64,000 nucleotides of DNA from Streptococcus parasuis. Its GTDB lineage: Bacteria > Bacillota > Bacilli > Lactobacillales > Streptococcaceae. The stretch covers positions 744,001-808,000 of the forward strand of contig NZ_AP024276.1 of the NCBI RefSeq assembly GCF_021654455.1, read 5' to 3'. A model generated the notes under the pieces. The model ran no database searches. It saw only the letters and a list, made by a program, of their open reading frames with translations, and was not told the origin of the DNA. Positions 45,609-53,442 of this stretch are shown here, piece after piece. Numbering within the stretch: the first letter of the stretch is position 1; each line of letters begins with the position of its first letter. The position numbers and the translations under genes are program-made.

Positions 45609-46424
45609 TTATTTGTTCAAAATATGTTTTTCAATGGCTTTTGCAACACCATTGTTTTCATTGGTATCTGTAATGTCTTGGGCAATAGCCTTGACTTGTT
45701 CATTGGCGTTGCCCATGGCGATTCCCAGACCTGCAAATGCTATCATTTCAAGGTCGTTGTTGGCGTCACCTATGGCCATAATTTCCTCAGGAAGAATACC
45801 GAGTCGGTCCGCTAGCTTTTTCAAACCAGAAGCTTTGCTTGCTCCGTTTGGTAGAATTTCCAAGAGATAGTCCTGTGAACGAACGGTGGAATAGCGTTGG
45901 CTGAGCACAGTGTTATATTGATTTTCAAATGCATCAATGGCATTTTTTTCACCGACGAACATGGCTTCGAAGAAACGATGTTTACCTGATGTAGCCTCTG
46001 TAAGATCAATTGGTAATGGTGTCATACCAACTAATCCAGCATCTAAGGACACGGTCGCATTTGCTTGTTCTGCTAATACAAAGTATTCCTCTTCATCAAA
46101 AAGGGAGATTTGGACAGCATCATTAGTTGTGAAGGTACTGAGATATTCAACGTCTGAAATAGCTAATTCCTCCCAGTCAACTAGGGCCCAATTTTTTGTA
46201 GAATGTGTCGAACAACCATTATTGACAATGATATATTCTTCTTCCGTATCAAACCCTAGTTGTTTGACAAAGGGTTTGACGCCAACTAAAGGACGTCCTG
46301 TGCATAAAACCACTGTGACACCAGCTTTAACAGCTTTATGAATAGCGTCAATCTCTGCTTGTTTCAACTCTTTTTTCTCATTTAAAAGCGTTCCGTCCAT
46401 ATCAAGGGCGATGAGTTTTATCAT
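45609..46424 (-). CDS. Cof-type HAD-IIB family hydrolase
   Basis: This is a 271-residue HAD phosphatase with motif I LIALDMDGTLL, motif II CTGRP, the C2b cap in the middle and motif IV MAIGDANNDLEM. Substrates of this class are usually sugar phosphates or flavin/pyridoxal phosphates. The Met at 46424 is chosen because AGGAGGATAT precedes it on the minus strand. pepT starts 9 nt after its stop. Confidence 0.9.
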   Translation of the reverse strand: MIKLIALDMDGTLLNEKKELKQAEIDAIHKAVKAGVTVVLCTGRPLVGVKPFVKQLGFDTEEEYIIVNNGCSTHSTKNWALVDWEELAISDVEYLSTFTTNDAVQISLFDEEEYFVLAEQANATVSLDAGLVGMTPLPIDLTEATSGKHRFFEAMFVGEKNAIDAFENQYNTVLSQRYSTVRSQDYLLEILPNGASKASGLKKLADRLGILPEEIMAIGDANNDLEMIAFAGLGIAMGNANEQVKAIAQDITDTNENNGVAKAIEKHILNK

Positions 46425-46652
46425 AATATCCTCCTTGTTTTCAATAAGACTAGTATAGCACAAATTAATAATAGAAAGTAATCTAGAGGGGTATGGGATT
46501 GGGGATAAACCGCTTCTTCAGTTTTGATTTGATTCACGGAGTCTTATTTTGTAAAAAGTCTATAAGGTTTTTGATAAAATTTTTATCATTAACTAGTGAT
46601 TCATGGTATAATTAATGTATCGAAAGTAATAAATTGTTTTGGAGGGAAGTAA

Positions 46653-47096
46653 ATGTCGAAAAGCATAAAAGATAGGCTGATTTTTGCAGGTTTAATGTCA
46701 TTAATGATGTCATCAGTGATGACTGCCTGGAACTTATGGTGGGCAGATCGGTTAAGCTTCCAGATATTTGTACCTGCCTATTTGACAGCGGTTCTCGTCT
46801 CATTTATTGTTGTACAAATTGTTAATCCACTGGTGTCTATATGGACAGTTTATTTACAAACCAAGATTTCAAATGTGAAACAAATGAACTTTCTAATTAG
46901 CGGTTTTCGTTCCATTCTTATGGGGCTTGCAATGGGGTTATTTGGTCTATACATGAGCAAGCTACCCTTTCAAATACCTTTGTATCTTACTCGTTTTTCT
47001 AGAAATATCATTATCTCATTTCCACTAAGTTATTTTCTAGTCCGTCCTTTAGCTGGAAAAATTGTCGTAAGATTTCATCATAATATAAATAATTAG
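46653..47096 (+). CDS. DUF2798 family membrane protein
   Basis: This 147-residue protein has about four hydrophobic segments. The repeated pattern (LMSSVMTAWNLWW and later LMGLAMGLFGLYM) resembles two copies of the DUF2798 unit. Its function is unknown. GGAGGGAAG precedes the ATG, and a TATAAT lies about 47 nt upstream. No close neighbour is on the same strand. Confidence 0.72.
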   Translation: MSKSIKDRLIFAGLMSLMMSSVMTAWNLWWADRLSFQIFVPAYLTAVLVSFIVVQIVNPLVSIWTVYLQTKISNVKQMNFLISGFRSILMGLAMGLFGLYMSKLPFQIPLYLTRFSRNIIISFPLSYFLVRPLAGKIVVRFHHNINN

Positions 47097-47411
47097 TTGA
47101 ATTTTTCAACATGATAAAATTTGAAAAGCTGACTTTTGAAAATTGAAATTGTTACATATGTTTGGATAATTAATAGGAATAGTTAATAAAATAATATATG
47201 GGGATGTAGGTGCCTTCATGACATTACTATGTTGCTCGAATATTTGTGTTCTATTAAAGAACAAAACTGTTGATAATTCAATGATGAAATTTTTGTTTCG
47301 ATTTATTACAGAATCCATGTTTTGTAAGGATTAAAAAAATATAGATAATGGAAACATCGGTTATTGGCCGGTGTTTTTTGGTATAATAAGAAAATAGAAG
47401 AGGAGTCACGT
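47097..47411. other. AT-rich intergenic region with a late terminator
   Basis: I see no convincing gene in this stretch. A hairpin, ACATCGG/CCGGTGT, runs into TTTTTT at 47354-47380, about 260 nt after the DUF2798 stop. It may end a long 3' untranslated region or a small RNA. An extended -10 (TGG-TATAAT) follows at about 47379-47387 and serves the next gene. Confidence 0.5.
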
Positions 47412-47882
47412 ATGAAGATTAATGTCCAGAAAGAATTAGATACCTATTTACTAACTATCTCTTATATTGTTCCAGCTGGTTTGGCTGAAACGTGGAATCT
47501 GTTGGCGACCGATTCTGGATTTGCACGCTGGTTTCCACAGTTGAGAGTTGAGGGCGATAAGCTGGTTTTTGAAATGGAAGGATTCCGTGAAGTGATGGTT
47601 CTTCTTGACTATCGATAAAACCAGAAAATTGCCTACACGTGGGATTCAGCAACAGTTTCATTTACACTGTCCCAGCTAGAAAATCAGACCTTGATTACTT
47701 TTGAGGAACGAATTCCAGAAGATTTTGGTAATGAATTTACGAACGCTCAAAAAGACATGACTGGTTGGCTCGTTCAGAACGAATGCATCCAGGCGCTCTT
47801 ACATCTAGAGGACTTACCTGAGCGCAAAAACTTACAGGAGAAGTGGACATTGTTTTTAGAAGAACAATTGAAAGATTACTGA
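47412..47882 (+). pseudogene. SRPBCC/AHSA1-like protein, broken by an in-frame stop
   Basis: The frame from ATG 47412 (AGAGGAG upstream) encodes an AHSA1-like N-terminus with PAGLAETWNLLATDSGFARWFPQLRVEGDKL. It meets TAA at 47616-47618 after LLDYR. The same frame then continues without a gap (NQKIAYTWDSATVSFTLSQL, later ITFEERIPEDFG and DMTGWLVQNEC) to a stop at 47880-47882. No base is gained or lost, so a single nonsense change, or a sequencing error, splits a gene of about 156 codons. The DUF2130 gene follows closely. Confidence 0.82.
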
Positions 47883-47897
47883 TTAGAGGAGAAAAAG

Positions 47898-49157
47898 ATG
47901 ACTCATAATATTACCTGCCCCCATTGTGGGACGGCCTTTCAGGTCAATGAAACAGAATATAGTCAGCTTTTAGCCCAGGTGCGTGGTGCGGAGTTTGATA
48001 AGGAAATCCATGAACGATTGGAGCGGGAACGGGAATTATTAAGCCAGAAGGCTGAAAATGATTTGCAGGCTAGATTGAGTGATAAGGATAAGGAGATTCT
48101 GGAACTGACCGCAAAACTGGATACATTTGCTAGTCAGACGGAACTCGAACTCAGCTCTGCCATTTCTAAAAAAGACCAAGAAATCCAAGAACTTAAGGCT
48201 CAGTTGGGGCAAATCGGTCTTGCCAAGGACTTGGAGTTGCAGCAGGCGATAGCTCAGGTGGAGAAGGAGCGGGATGCGGCGCAAAATGCTTTGGTTTTGC
48301 AGGAACAAAAGCAAGAGTTAGCCCTGGCGACCACTCGTCAGGAGTACGAAGTACGGCTCAAGGCGGCGGATGAGCAGGTGGAATTTTACAAAAATTTCAA
48401 GGCCCAGCAGTCTACTAAGGCAATTGGAGAGAGCTTGGAGCAATTTGCTGAGGCGGAGTTTAACAAGGTTCGTTCCTATGCTTTTCCACGTGCCAAATTT
48501 GCGAAGGACAACGAAGTATCAGCGTCCGGTTCAAAAGGAGATTTCATCTTCCGTGATTTTGACGAGTCGGGCTTGGAATTTATTTCCATCATGTTCGAAA
48601 TGAAAAACGAGGCAGATACGACCAAGACCAAGCATAAAAACGCTGATTTCTTTAAGGAGTTGGATAAGGACCGTCGGGAGAAAAAGTGCGAATATGCTGT
48701 ATTAGTCAGCATGCTAGAGGCGGACAATGACTATTACAATACAGGGATTGTGGATGTTAGTCATGAATATGAGAAGATGTATGTTATTCGACCACAGTTC
48801 TTTATCCAATTAATCGGAATTTTACGAAATGCTGCGCTCAATAGTCTGCAATATCAGCAGGAGTTAGCCTTGGTTAAGGAGCAGAATATCGATATTACTC
48901 ATTTTGAAGAAGATTTGGAAATTTTCAAGAATGCTTTTGCCAAAAACTATCAATCGGCCAGCAACAATTTCCAAAAAGCTATTGATGAAATCGACAAGGC
49001 AATCAAGCGAATGGAAGCTGTCAAAGCAGCCCTGACCACCAGCGAAAACCAGCTTCGCCTAGCCAATAATAAACTAGATGACGTCTCCGTCAAAAAACTA
49101 ACCCGCAATAACCCAACCATGAAAGCTAAGTTTGAGGCCTTGGAGGGGGAAGATTAG
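47898..49157 (+). CDS. DUF2130 domain-containing coiled-coil protein
   Basis: This 419-residue protein has an N-terminal CPHCGTAF zinc-ribbon-like motif and a charged coiled coil from about residue 25 to 160. A globular DUF2130 domain follows, with FAKDNEVSASGSKGDFIFRD and FEMKNEADTTKTKHKNADFFKELDKDR, which resembles a PD-(D/E)xK nuclease core. The C-terminal part is a second coiled coil. Its function is unknown. GAGGAG precedes the ATG. It is followed by an unrelated AT-rich gene. Confidence 0.85.
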   Translation: MTHNITCPHCGTAFQVNETEYSQLLAQVRGAEFDKEIHERLERERELLSQKAENDLQARLSDKDKEILELTAKLDTFASQTELELSSAISKKDQEIQELKAQLGQIGLAKDLELQQAIAQVEKERDAAQNALVLQEQKQELALATTRQEYEVRLKAADEQVEFYKNFKAQQSTKAIGESLEQFAEAEFNKVRSYAFPRAKFAKDNEVSASGSKGDFIFRDFDESGLEFISIMFEMKNEADTTKTKHKNADFFKELDKDRREKKCEYAVLVSMLEADNDYYNTGIVDVSHEYEKMYVIRPQFFIQLIGILRNAALNSLQYQQELALVKEQNIDITHFEEDLEIFKNAFAKNYQSASNNFQKAIDEIDKAIKRMEAVKAALTTSENQLRLANNKLDDVSVKKLTRNNPTMKAKFEALEGED

Positions 49158-49204
49158 CATCAACATTCTAGTTTAGGTCAACAACAAATAGAAAGGAACT
49201 TTGT

Positions 49205-49819
49205 ATGAATTTGTTCGAAGGTTTAGAACTCATTGCAGATAGTAATATAGAGAAGTTTGCAATTCCTGGAGTATGGGCATTGTTTGGTAAAAGAAAACTC
49301 ACATCTTCTGAAAATGATTCCATGTCTATAGATGATCGATATTATTGTTTGCAGGTTGCCGCAACTAAGAATATAAAAGATGAGATACTGAAGGATAAGG
49401 AGTTACTTAAAACGCAAATTTGTACAGATCCCGTCATTAAAAACTATGTTAATCAATTTAAGGAGAAATTGTTTGAGTATCCGGAGTATCCTTCTGCTAG
49501 AGAGTATCTTTATTCTGAGATAAGCCAGTGCTTTTCAAAAGACGATTTTGTATTTCTTTTAATTTGCCAAGAAGATAATGCAGATGTTAGAAAGAAAATC
49601 GAAAAAGTATTTGCACACAAAACAAAGACTATCTATTGGAGAAACGGTGGCTCTTTCAAAGATGGAGATTTTATCAATTTTACTAATAGGCAACCACTTT
49701 CAGTTGACATTGAAGATATCATGAACGACTTAGTGGAAAGTCAGCAAGAGAAGATTAAGATGATTTCAGAACGATACAATAAACAATTTAATAGTATTTC
49801 AACGGAGAAGGTAAAATGA
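49205..49819 (+). CDS. Hypothetical protein, no recognised family
   Basis: This 204-residue soluble protein is rich in Lys, Glu and Asn. I do not recognise it. The start MNLFEGLELIADSNIEKFAI follows AAGGAAC at weak spacing. There is no signal peptide or membrane helix. Its DNA looks clearly richer in A and T than the DUF2130 gene before it and the DUF1858/DUF438 genes after it. It overlaps the DUF1858 gene by 4 nt (ATGA), so it is translationally coupled to that operon even though it looks foreign. Confidence 0.75.
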   Translation: MNLFEGLELIADSNIEKFAIPGVWALFGKRKLTSSENDSMSIDDRYYCLQVAATKNIKDEILKDKELLKTQICTDPVIKNYVNQFKEKLFEYPEYPSAREYLYSEISQCFSKDDFVFLLICQEDNADVRKKIEKVFAHKTKTIYWRNGGSFKDGDFINFTNRQPLSVDIEDIMNDLVESQQEKIKMISERYNKQFNSISTEKVK

Positions 49820-50049
49820 ACACCATCGACCTAAATCTGCCTGTGGCAGAGATTATCAACCAGCACCCAGAAGTCAAGGAGATTCTGGTGGAGCTTGGTT
49901 TCAAGCCCTTGGCTAATCCAGCCATGTTGAACACGGTTGGCAAAGTGACCAGCCTTAAGAATGGATCCAAGATGACCAAGATTCCGTTAGACCGTATTCA
50001 GCAGGTCTTGGAATGCAACGGCTACGAGGTAATAGGAGGAGAAGCATGA
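49816..50049 (+). CDS. DUF1858 domain-containing protein
   Basis: This 77-residue protein has the DUF1858/ScdA-N pattern: LNLPVAEIINQHPEVKEILVELGF, then a Pro/Asn-rich turn and a C-terminal helix. Such domains accompany hemerythrin-containing repair or nitrosative stress proteins. It starts in an ATGA overlap with the preceding gene and ends in an ATGA overlap with the DUF438 gene, with GGAGGAGA just before the latter. Confidence 0.87.
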   Translation: MNTIDLNLPVAEIINQHPEVKEILVELGFKPLANPAMLNTVGKVTSLKNGSKMTKIPLDRIQQVLECNGYEVIGGEA

Positions 50050-51371
50050 CAGACCAACGGATTGACATTCTGAAGAATATTCTCTTGGACCTGCATAATG
50101 GTGCCAGCCCAGAGTCTGTTCAGGACCAGTTTAATCAGCATTTTACAGGAGTTTCTGCCCTAGAAATTTCCATGATGGAGCATGAACTCATGTCCAGCGA
50201 CACAGGTATCACTTTTGAAGACGTCATGGGGCTCTGTAATATTCATGCCAACCTTTTCAAAGGAGCGATTACAGATGTGGAAGTGGCGGATATTGACCAG
50301 GAGGGTCATCCTGTCTATGTCTTTAAGCAGGAAAACCTTGCACTGCGGGCGGCTCTCTTACGCATCCGCCGGATCCTAGACCAATACGAGCAGACAGAAG
50401 ATGCGGAACTGCAAGACCAGCTCCAGCAAGGCTTGACACGCCAGTTTGGGCTCCTTGGTCAGTTTGAAAACCACTATACCCGCAAGGAAAAGGTCTTCTT
50501 TCCGATTATGGAACGCTACGGTCACGATGCACCACCTAAGGTCATGTGGGGCGTGGACGACGAGATTCGCGACCTCTTTAAGGCGGCTCGCAAAACACTT
50601 GAAGGAGGCGACATAGCTGCGACACATGCTCACTTTGAAAACTTCGCCAAGGAGTTCGAGGAGATGATTTTCAAGGAAGAAGCCATACTTCTCATGATTC
50701 TATTGGAGACATTCACTCAGGATGATTGGCTTCAAGTGGCAGCGGACAGCGACGCCTACGGTTACGCCATTGTCAAGCCGACAGCCAAGTGGGTGCCTCA
50801 TCGGGAGGATTTTGGAGAAATAGCAGAGCAGACAGCAGACAGTCTTGCTCCACAACCAGCTGGGTCAAACCAGCAGATAATTGATACGCCTGAAGGTCAG
50901 TTTACCATTACCTTCACACCGAAGAAGAAATCAGAATCTGTTCAAGATAGGACCAGTCCGCAGACCTTTGGCAATGGGTATTTGTCTGTTGAACAGGCCA
51001 ATCTTATTCTCAATCATTTACCGCTAGAACTCACCTTTGTCAACAAGGATGATATTTTCCAATATTATAATGACAGCCATCCTGTTGAAGATATGATTTT
51101 CAAACGTACTCCGAGCCAGATTGGACGCCATGTGGAGCTCTGCCATCCACCCAAAATCTTAGACAAGGTCAAGAAGATTTTTGAATTGCTCCGCACAGGG
51201 CAAAAAGACCAGGTTACCATGTGGTTCAAGTCCGAAAGTATGGGCAAGTTTGTCTATGTGGTCTATAAGGCCGTGCATGATGACCAGGGAGAGTTTCAAG
51301 GCGTCTTGGAATACGTCCAAGATATCCAACCATTTTTTGAAATTGACAGCGATTTTCATCGGGATATTTAA
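50046..51371 (+). CDS. DUF438 domain protein with hemerythrin and PAS-like domains
   Basis: This 441-residue cytoplasmic protein has three parts. An N-terminal DUF438 region carries ILLDLHNGASPESVQDQF. A hemerythrin-like four-helix domain follows, with NIHANLF, FENHYTRKEKVFFPIME and HFENFAKEFEEMIFKEEAIL as putative iron ligands. A C-terminal PAS_10-type domain contains FVNKDDIFQYYNDSHP and RHVELCHPP. It probably senses or handles oxygen, nitric oxide or iron, by analogy. I chose the ATG at 50046, 5 nt after GGAGGAG. A terminator follows. Confidence 0.88.
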   Translation: MTDQRIDILKNILLDLHNGASPESVQDQFNQHFTGVSALEISMMEHELMSSDTGITFEDVMGLCNIHANLFKGAITDVEVADIDQEGHPVYVFKQENLALRAALLRIRRILDQYEQTEDAELQDQLQQGLTRQFGLLGQFENHYTRKEKVFFPIMERYGHDAPPKVMWGVDDEIRDLFKAARKTLEGGDIAATHAHFENFAKEFEEMIFKEEAILLMILLETFTQDDWLQVAADSDAYGYAIVKPTAKWVPHREDFGEIAEQTADSLAPQPAGSNQQIIDTPEGQFTITFTPKKKSESVQDRTSPQTFGNGYLSVEQANLILNHLPLELTFVNKDDIFQYYNDSHPVEDMIFKRTPSQIGRHVELCHPPKILDKVKKIFELLRTGQKDQVTMWFKSESMGKFVYVVYKAVHDDQGEFQGVLEYVQDIQPFFEIDSDFHRDI

Positions 51372-51378
51372 TCCAACC

Positions 51379-51403
51379 GGACCGCCCACAAGAGCGGTCC
51401 TTT
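51379..51403 (+). terminator. Terminator after the DUF438 gene
   Basis: GGACCGC/GCGGTCC, 7 bp with loop CCACAAGA, then TTT. The truB extended -10 starts 2 nt later. Confidence 0.75.
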
Positions 51404-51404
51404 G

Positions 51405-51413
51405 TGTTATAAT
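51405..51413 (+). promoter_or_regulatory. Extended -10 promoter of truB (predicted leaderless)
   Basis: TG-T-TATAAT ends 6 nt before the ATG at 51420. There is no Shine-Dalgarno. The promoter abuts the upstream terminator. Confidence 0.65.
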
Positions 51414-51419
51414 GAAAAC

Positions 51420-52298
51420 ATGATTTCAGGAATTATTAATTTAAAAAAAGAGGCGGGGATGACCTCGCATGATGCAGTATTTCAACTCCGGAAGATTCTG
51501 CAGGAGAAAAAGATTGGACACGGGGGGACGCTAGATCCAGATGTGACTGGCGTCCTGCCCATTGCAGTCGGAAAGGCTACTCGCATGATTGAGTTCATGC
51601 AGGAAGAAGGTAAAATCTACGAGGGGGAGATTACCATTGGTTACTCTACCACGACAGAGGATGCTTCTGGTGAGATTGTTGAGCAGACACCGGTTTTGGA
51701 CATAGCAGAGCAGGCAGTTGATGAGGCTATGGCTAGTTTTGTCGGTACTATTACCCAGATTCCGCCTATGTACTCTGCTGTCAAGGTCAAGGGCCGTAAA
51801 CTTTACGAATACGCACGGGCGGGCGAAGAAGTTGAGCGTCCTCAACGCCAAATTGAGATTTACAGTTTTGAACGGACTAGCCCGATTGAACTAGCAGATG
51901 ACTGTGCTCGGTTCACCTTCCGCGTTCGTTGTGGAAAGGGCACCTATGTCCGTACTCTTTCTGTTGACTTAGGGGCTAAGCTAGGCTACGCTAGCCACAT
52001 GTCCAAGTTGGAACGAACTGGTTCTGCTGGAATGGATCTAGCGGACGCCTTGACTTTGGAAGAAATTTCTTCGCTGGTAGCTGAAAATGATTTTTCATTT
52101 CTCCAACCTATTGAACGTGGTATCGGGGATTTACCTGTTGTAGAATTGAAGGTAGAGCAGATGAAAGATGCTATATTTGGTCGATTTGTAGAATTGAATG
52201 CAGAAGCGGAGCGTTTAGCAGGCTTTCATGATGGTCAGTTGATTGCTATTTTTGAAAAACGCGACCAGCTGTATAAACCAAGCAAAGTTTTGGTCTAA
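51420..52298 (+). CDS. truB: tRNA pseudouridine(55) synthase
   Basis: TruB makes pseudouridine 55 in the T-loop of tRNAs. It has 292 residues. The catalytic Asp lies in [38 protein letters not shown] and the C-terminal PUA-like part follow. An earlier in-frame Met at 51402 lies before the -10 element, so the ATG at 51420 is used. The message is predicted to be leaderless. ribF follows after 34 nt, the usual pairing in Firmicutes. Confidence 0.95.
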   Translation: MISGIINLKKEAGMTSHDAVFQLRKILQEKKIGHGGTLDPDVTGVLPIAVGKATRMIEFMQEEGKIYEGEITIGYSTTTEDASGEIVEQTPVLDIAEQAVDEAMASFVGTITQIPPMYSAVKVKGRKLYEYARAGEEVERPQRQIEIYSFERTSPIELADDCARFTFRVRCGKGTYVRTLSVDLGAKLGYASHMSKLERTGSAGMDLADALTLEEISSLVAENDFSFLQPIERGIGDLPVVELKVEQMKDAIFGRFVELNAEAERLAGFHDGQLIAIFEKRDQLYKPSKVLV

Positions 52299-52316
52299 GA
52301 AATTTCTCGATAACTG

Positions 52317-52325
52317 TGATAAAAT
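52317..52325 (+). promoter_or_regulatory. Extended -10 promoter of ribF (predicted leaderless)
   Basis: TG-A-TAAAAT ends 7 nt before the ATG at 52333. No Shine-Dalgarno is present. Confidence 0.5.
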
Positions 52326-52332
52326 AAAAGAC

Positions 52333-53253
52333 ATGAATATAAGAACAATTAATGATTTTAACGAATTGCAAAATGAAGAACCAACTGTTTTGGTACTTGG
52401 CTATTTTGACGGAATTCACCTGGGGCATAAAGCCCTTTTTGAACGTGCACGAAAGGTGGCAGATGAGCGAGGGCTGACGGTAACTGTTTTGACTTTTCCA
52501 GAATCGCCTCGGTTGGCCTTTTCGCGTTTTACGCCAGAATTATTGCTACATTTAACAAGTCAGGAACAGCGCTATCTCTTATTGGAGAAATATGGTGTGG
52601 ATCAACTGGTAATGACGCCATTTACTAGTGAATTTGCTAATAATACTCCTGCAGAATTTATTGAGCGGTATGTGAAAAGGTTAAATGCTCAAGTCTTGGT
52701 TGCTGGTTTTGATTATCATTTTGGAAATTGCAGAGCAGATGTTCAGGACTTGATGGAACTGTTTGATGGTCAGGTAGAAATTGTAAGTGAAGTGAGCTTG
52801 AGCGGAGAAAAAGTTTCTTCAACTCGTATTCGTCAAGCTATCCAGGCAGGGGATGTCTCTCTAGCTAATCAACTTTTAGGATATCCATTTATGACGGAGG
52901 GAATTGTTGTTCATGGAGATGCCAGAGGGCGCACCATCGGCTATCCAACTGCAAATCTAGCTCCTTTTGACCGTGTCCATTTACCATCTGAGGGAGTCTA
53001 CGTCGCAGATGTTGAAGTAGATGGGAAACGCTATCGAGCCATGACAAGCGTTGGGAAAAATGTTACTTTTGATGGAACAGAGATGCGGATAGAAGCCCAT
53101 ATTTTTGGGTTTGACCGCTTTATCTACGGAGAAAAAATAACTATTTTTTGGCTTGAAAAAATTCGAGATATGGTCAAGTTTGATGGAATTGAGAGCTTAA
53201 TGGAGCAGATGAAGTCCGATGAAAGCTACGCCTTGCATTGGACAAGTAAGTAA
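52333..53253 (+). CDS. ribF: Bifunctional riboflavin kinase/FAD synthetase
   Basis: RibF makes FMN and FAD from riboflavin. It has 306 residues. The N-terminal nucleotidyltransferase has LGYFDGIHLGHKALF, and the C-terminal kinase has GRTIGYPTANL followed by GVYVADVEVDGKRYRA. I chose the ATG at 52333 because the upstream in-frame starts lie inside truB. The last 173 bp are repeated exactly at 55382-55554, downstream of the IS1634-like element, giving a promoterless tail copy. Confidence 0.95.
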   Translation: MNIRTINDFNELQNEEPTVLVLGYFDGIHLGHKALFERARKVADERGLTVTVLTFPESPRLAFSRFTPELLLHLTSQEQRYLLLEKYGVDQLVMTPFTSEFANNTPAEFIERYVKRLNAQVLVAGFDYHFGNCRADVQDLMELFDGQVEIVSEVSLSGEKVSSTRIRQAIQAGDVSLANQLLGYPFMTEGIVVHGDARGRTIGYPTANLAPFDRVHLPSEGVYVADVEVDGKRYRAMTSVGKNVTFDGTEMRIEAHIFGFDRFIYGEKITIFWLEKIRDMVKFDGIESLMEQMKSDESYALHWTSK

Positions 53254-53371
53254 ACCTATAGATTTCAAAGAACTTGCCAATACATTTGTGTTAACAGTCA
53301 TTAAATTTTATGAAAAATTAATATAATCCCTTTGGTTCCCTATTGAAAAAAACAACAAAATAAGATATAAT
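53081..53371 (+). repeat. 291-bp direct repeat, copy 1 (ribF tail plus intergenic region)
   Basis: This block runs from inside ribF to the TATAAT of the former spx promoter. It recurs with no difference that I can see at 55382-55672 (offset 2301). Its last 8 nt (GATATAAT) border the IS directly. Confidence 0.88.
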
Positions 53372-53399
53372 CTCGAGTTTATCAGTTAAAAAATGAAAA

Positions 53400-53442
53400 A
53401 AGCTCCCTAAACGCTGTCAAATCAACGTTTAGGGAGCTTTTT
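53400..53442. terminator. Bidirectional terminator at the 3' end of the IS1634-like transposase
   Basis: AAAGCTCCCTAAACG pairs with CGTTTAGGGAGCTTTTTT. The right arm also encodes the last residues (LPKR) of the transposase. It would block outside transcription from entering the gene antisense. Confidence 0.85.

Noticed and set aside
47106..47318. Minus-strand 70-codon frame in the intergenic region
   Set aside because: No ribosome site, no recognisable domain, and composition typical of AT-rich non-coding DNA.
47898..51371. Anti-phage defence island
   Set aside because: The DUF2130 nuclease-like fold and an orphan gene are suggestive, but there is no recognised defence partner, integrase or att site.
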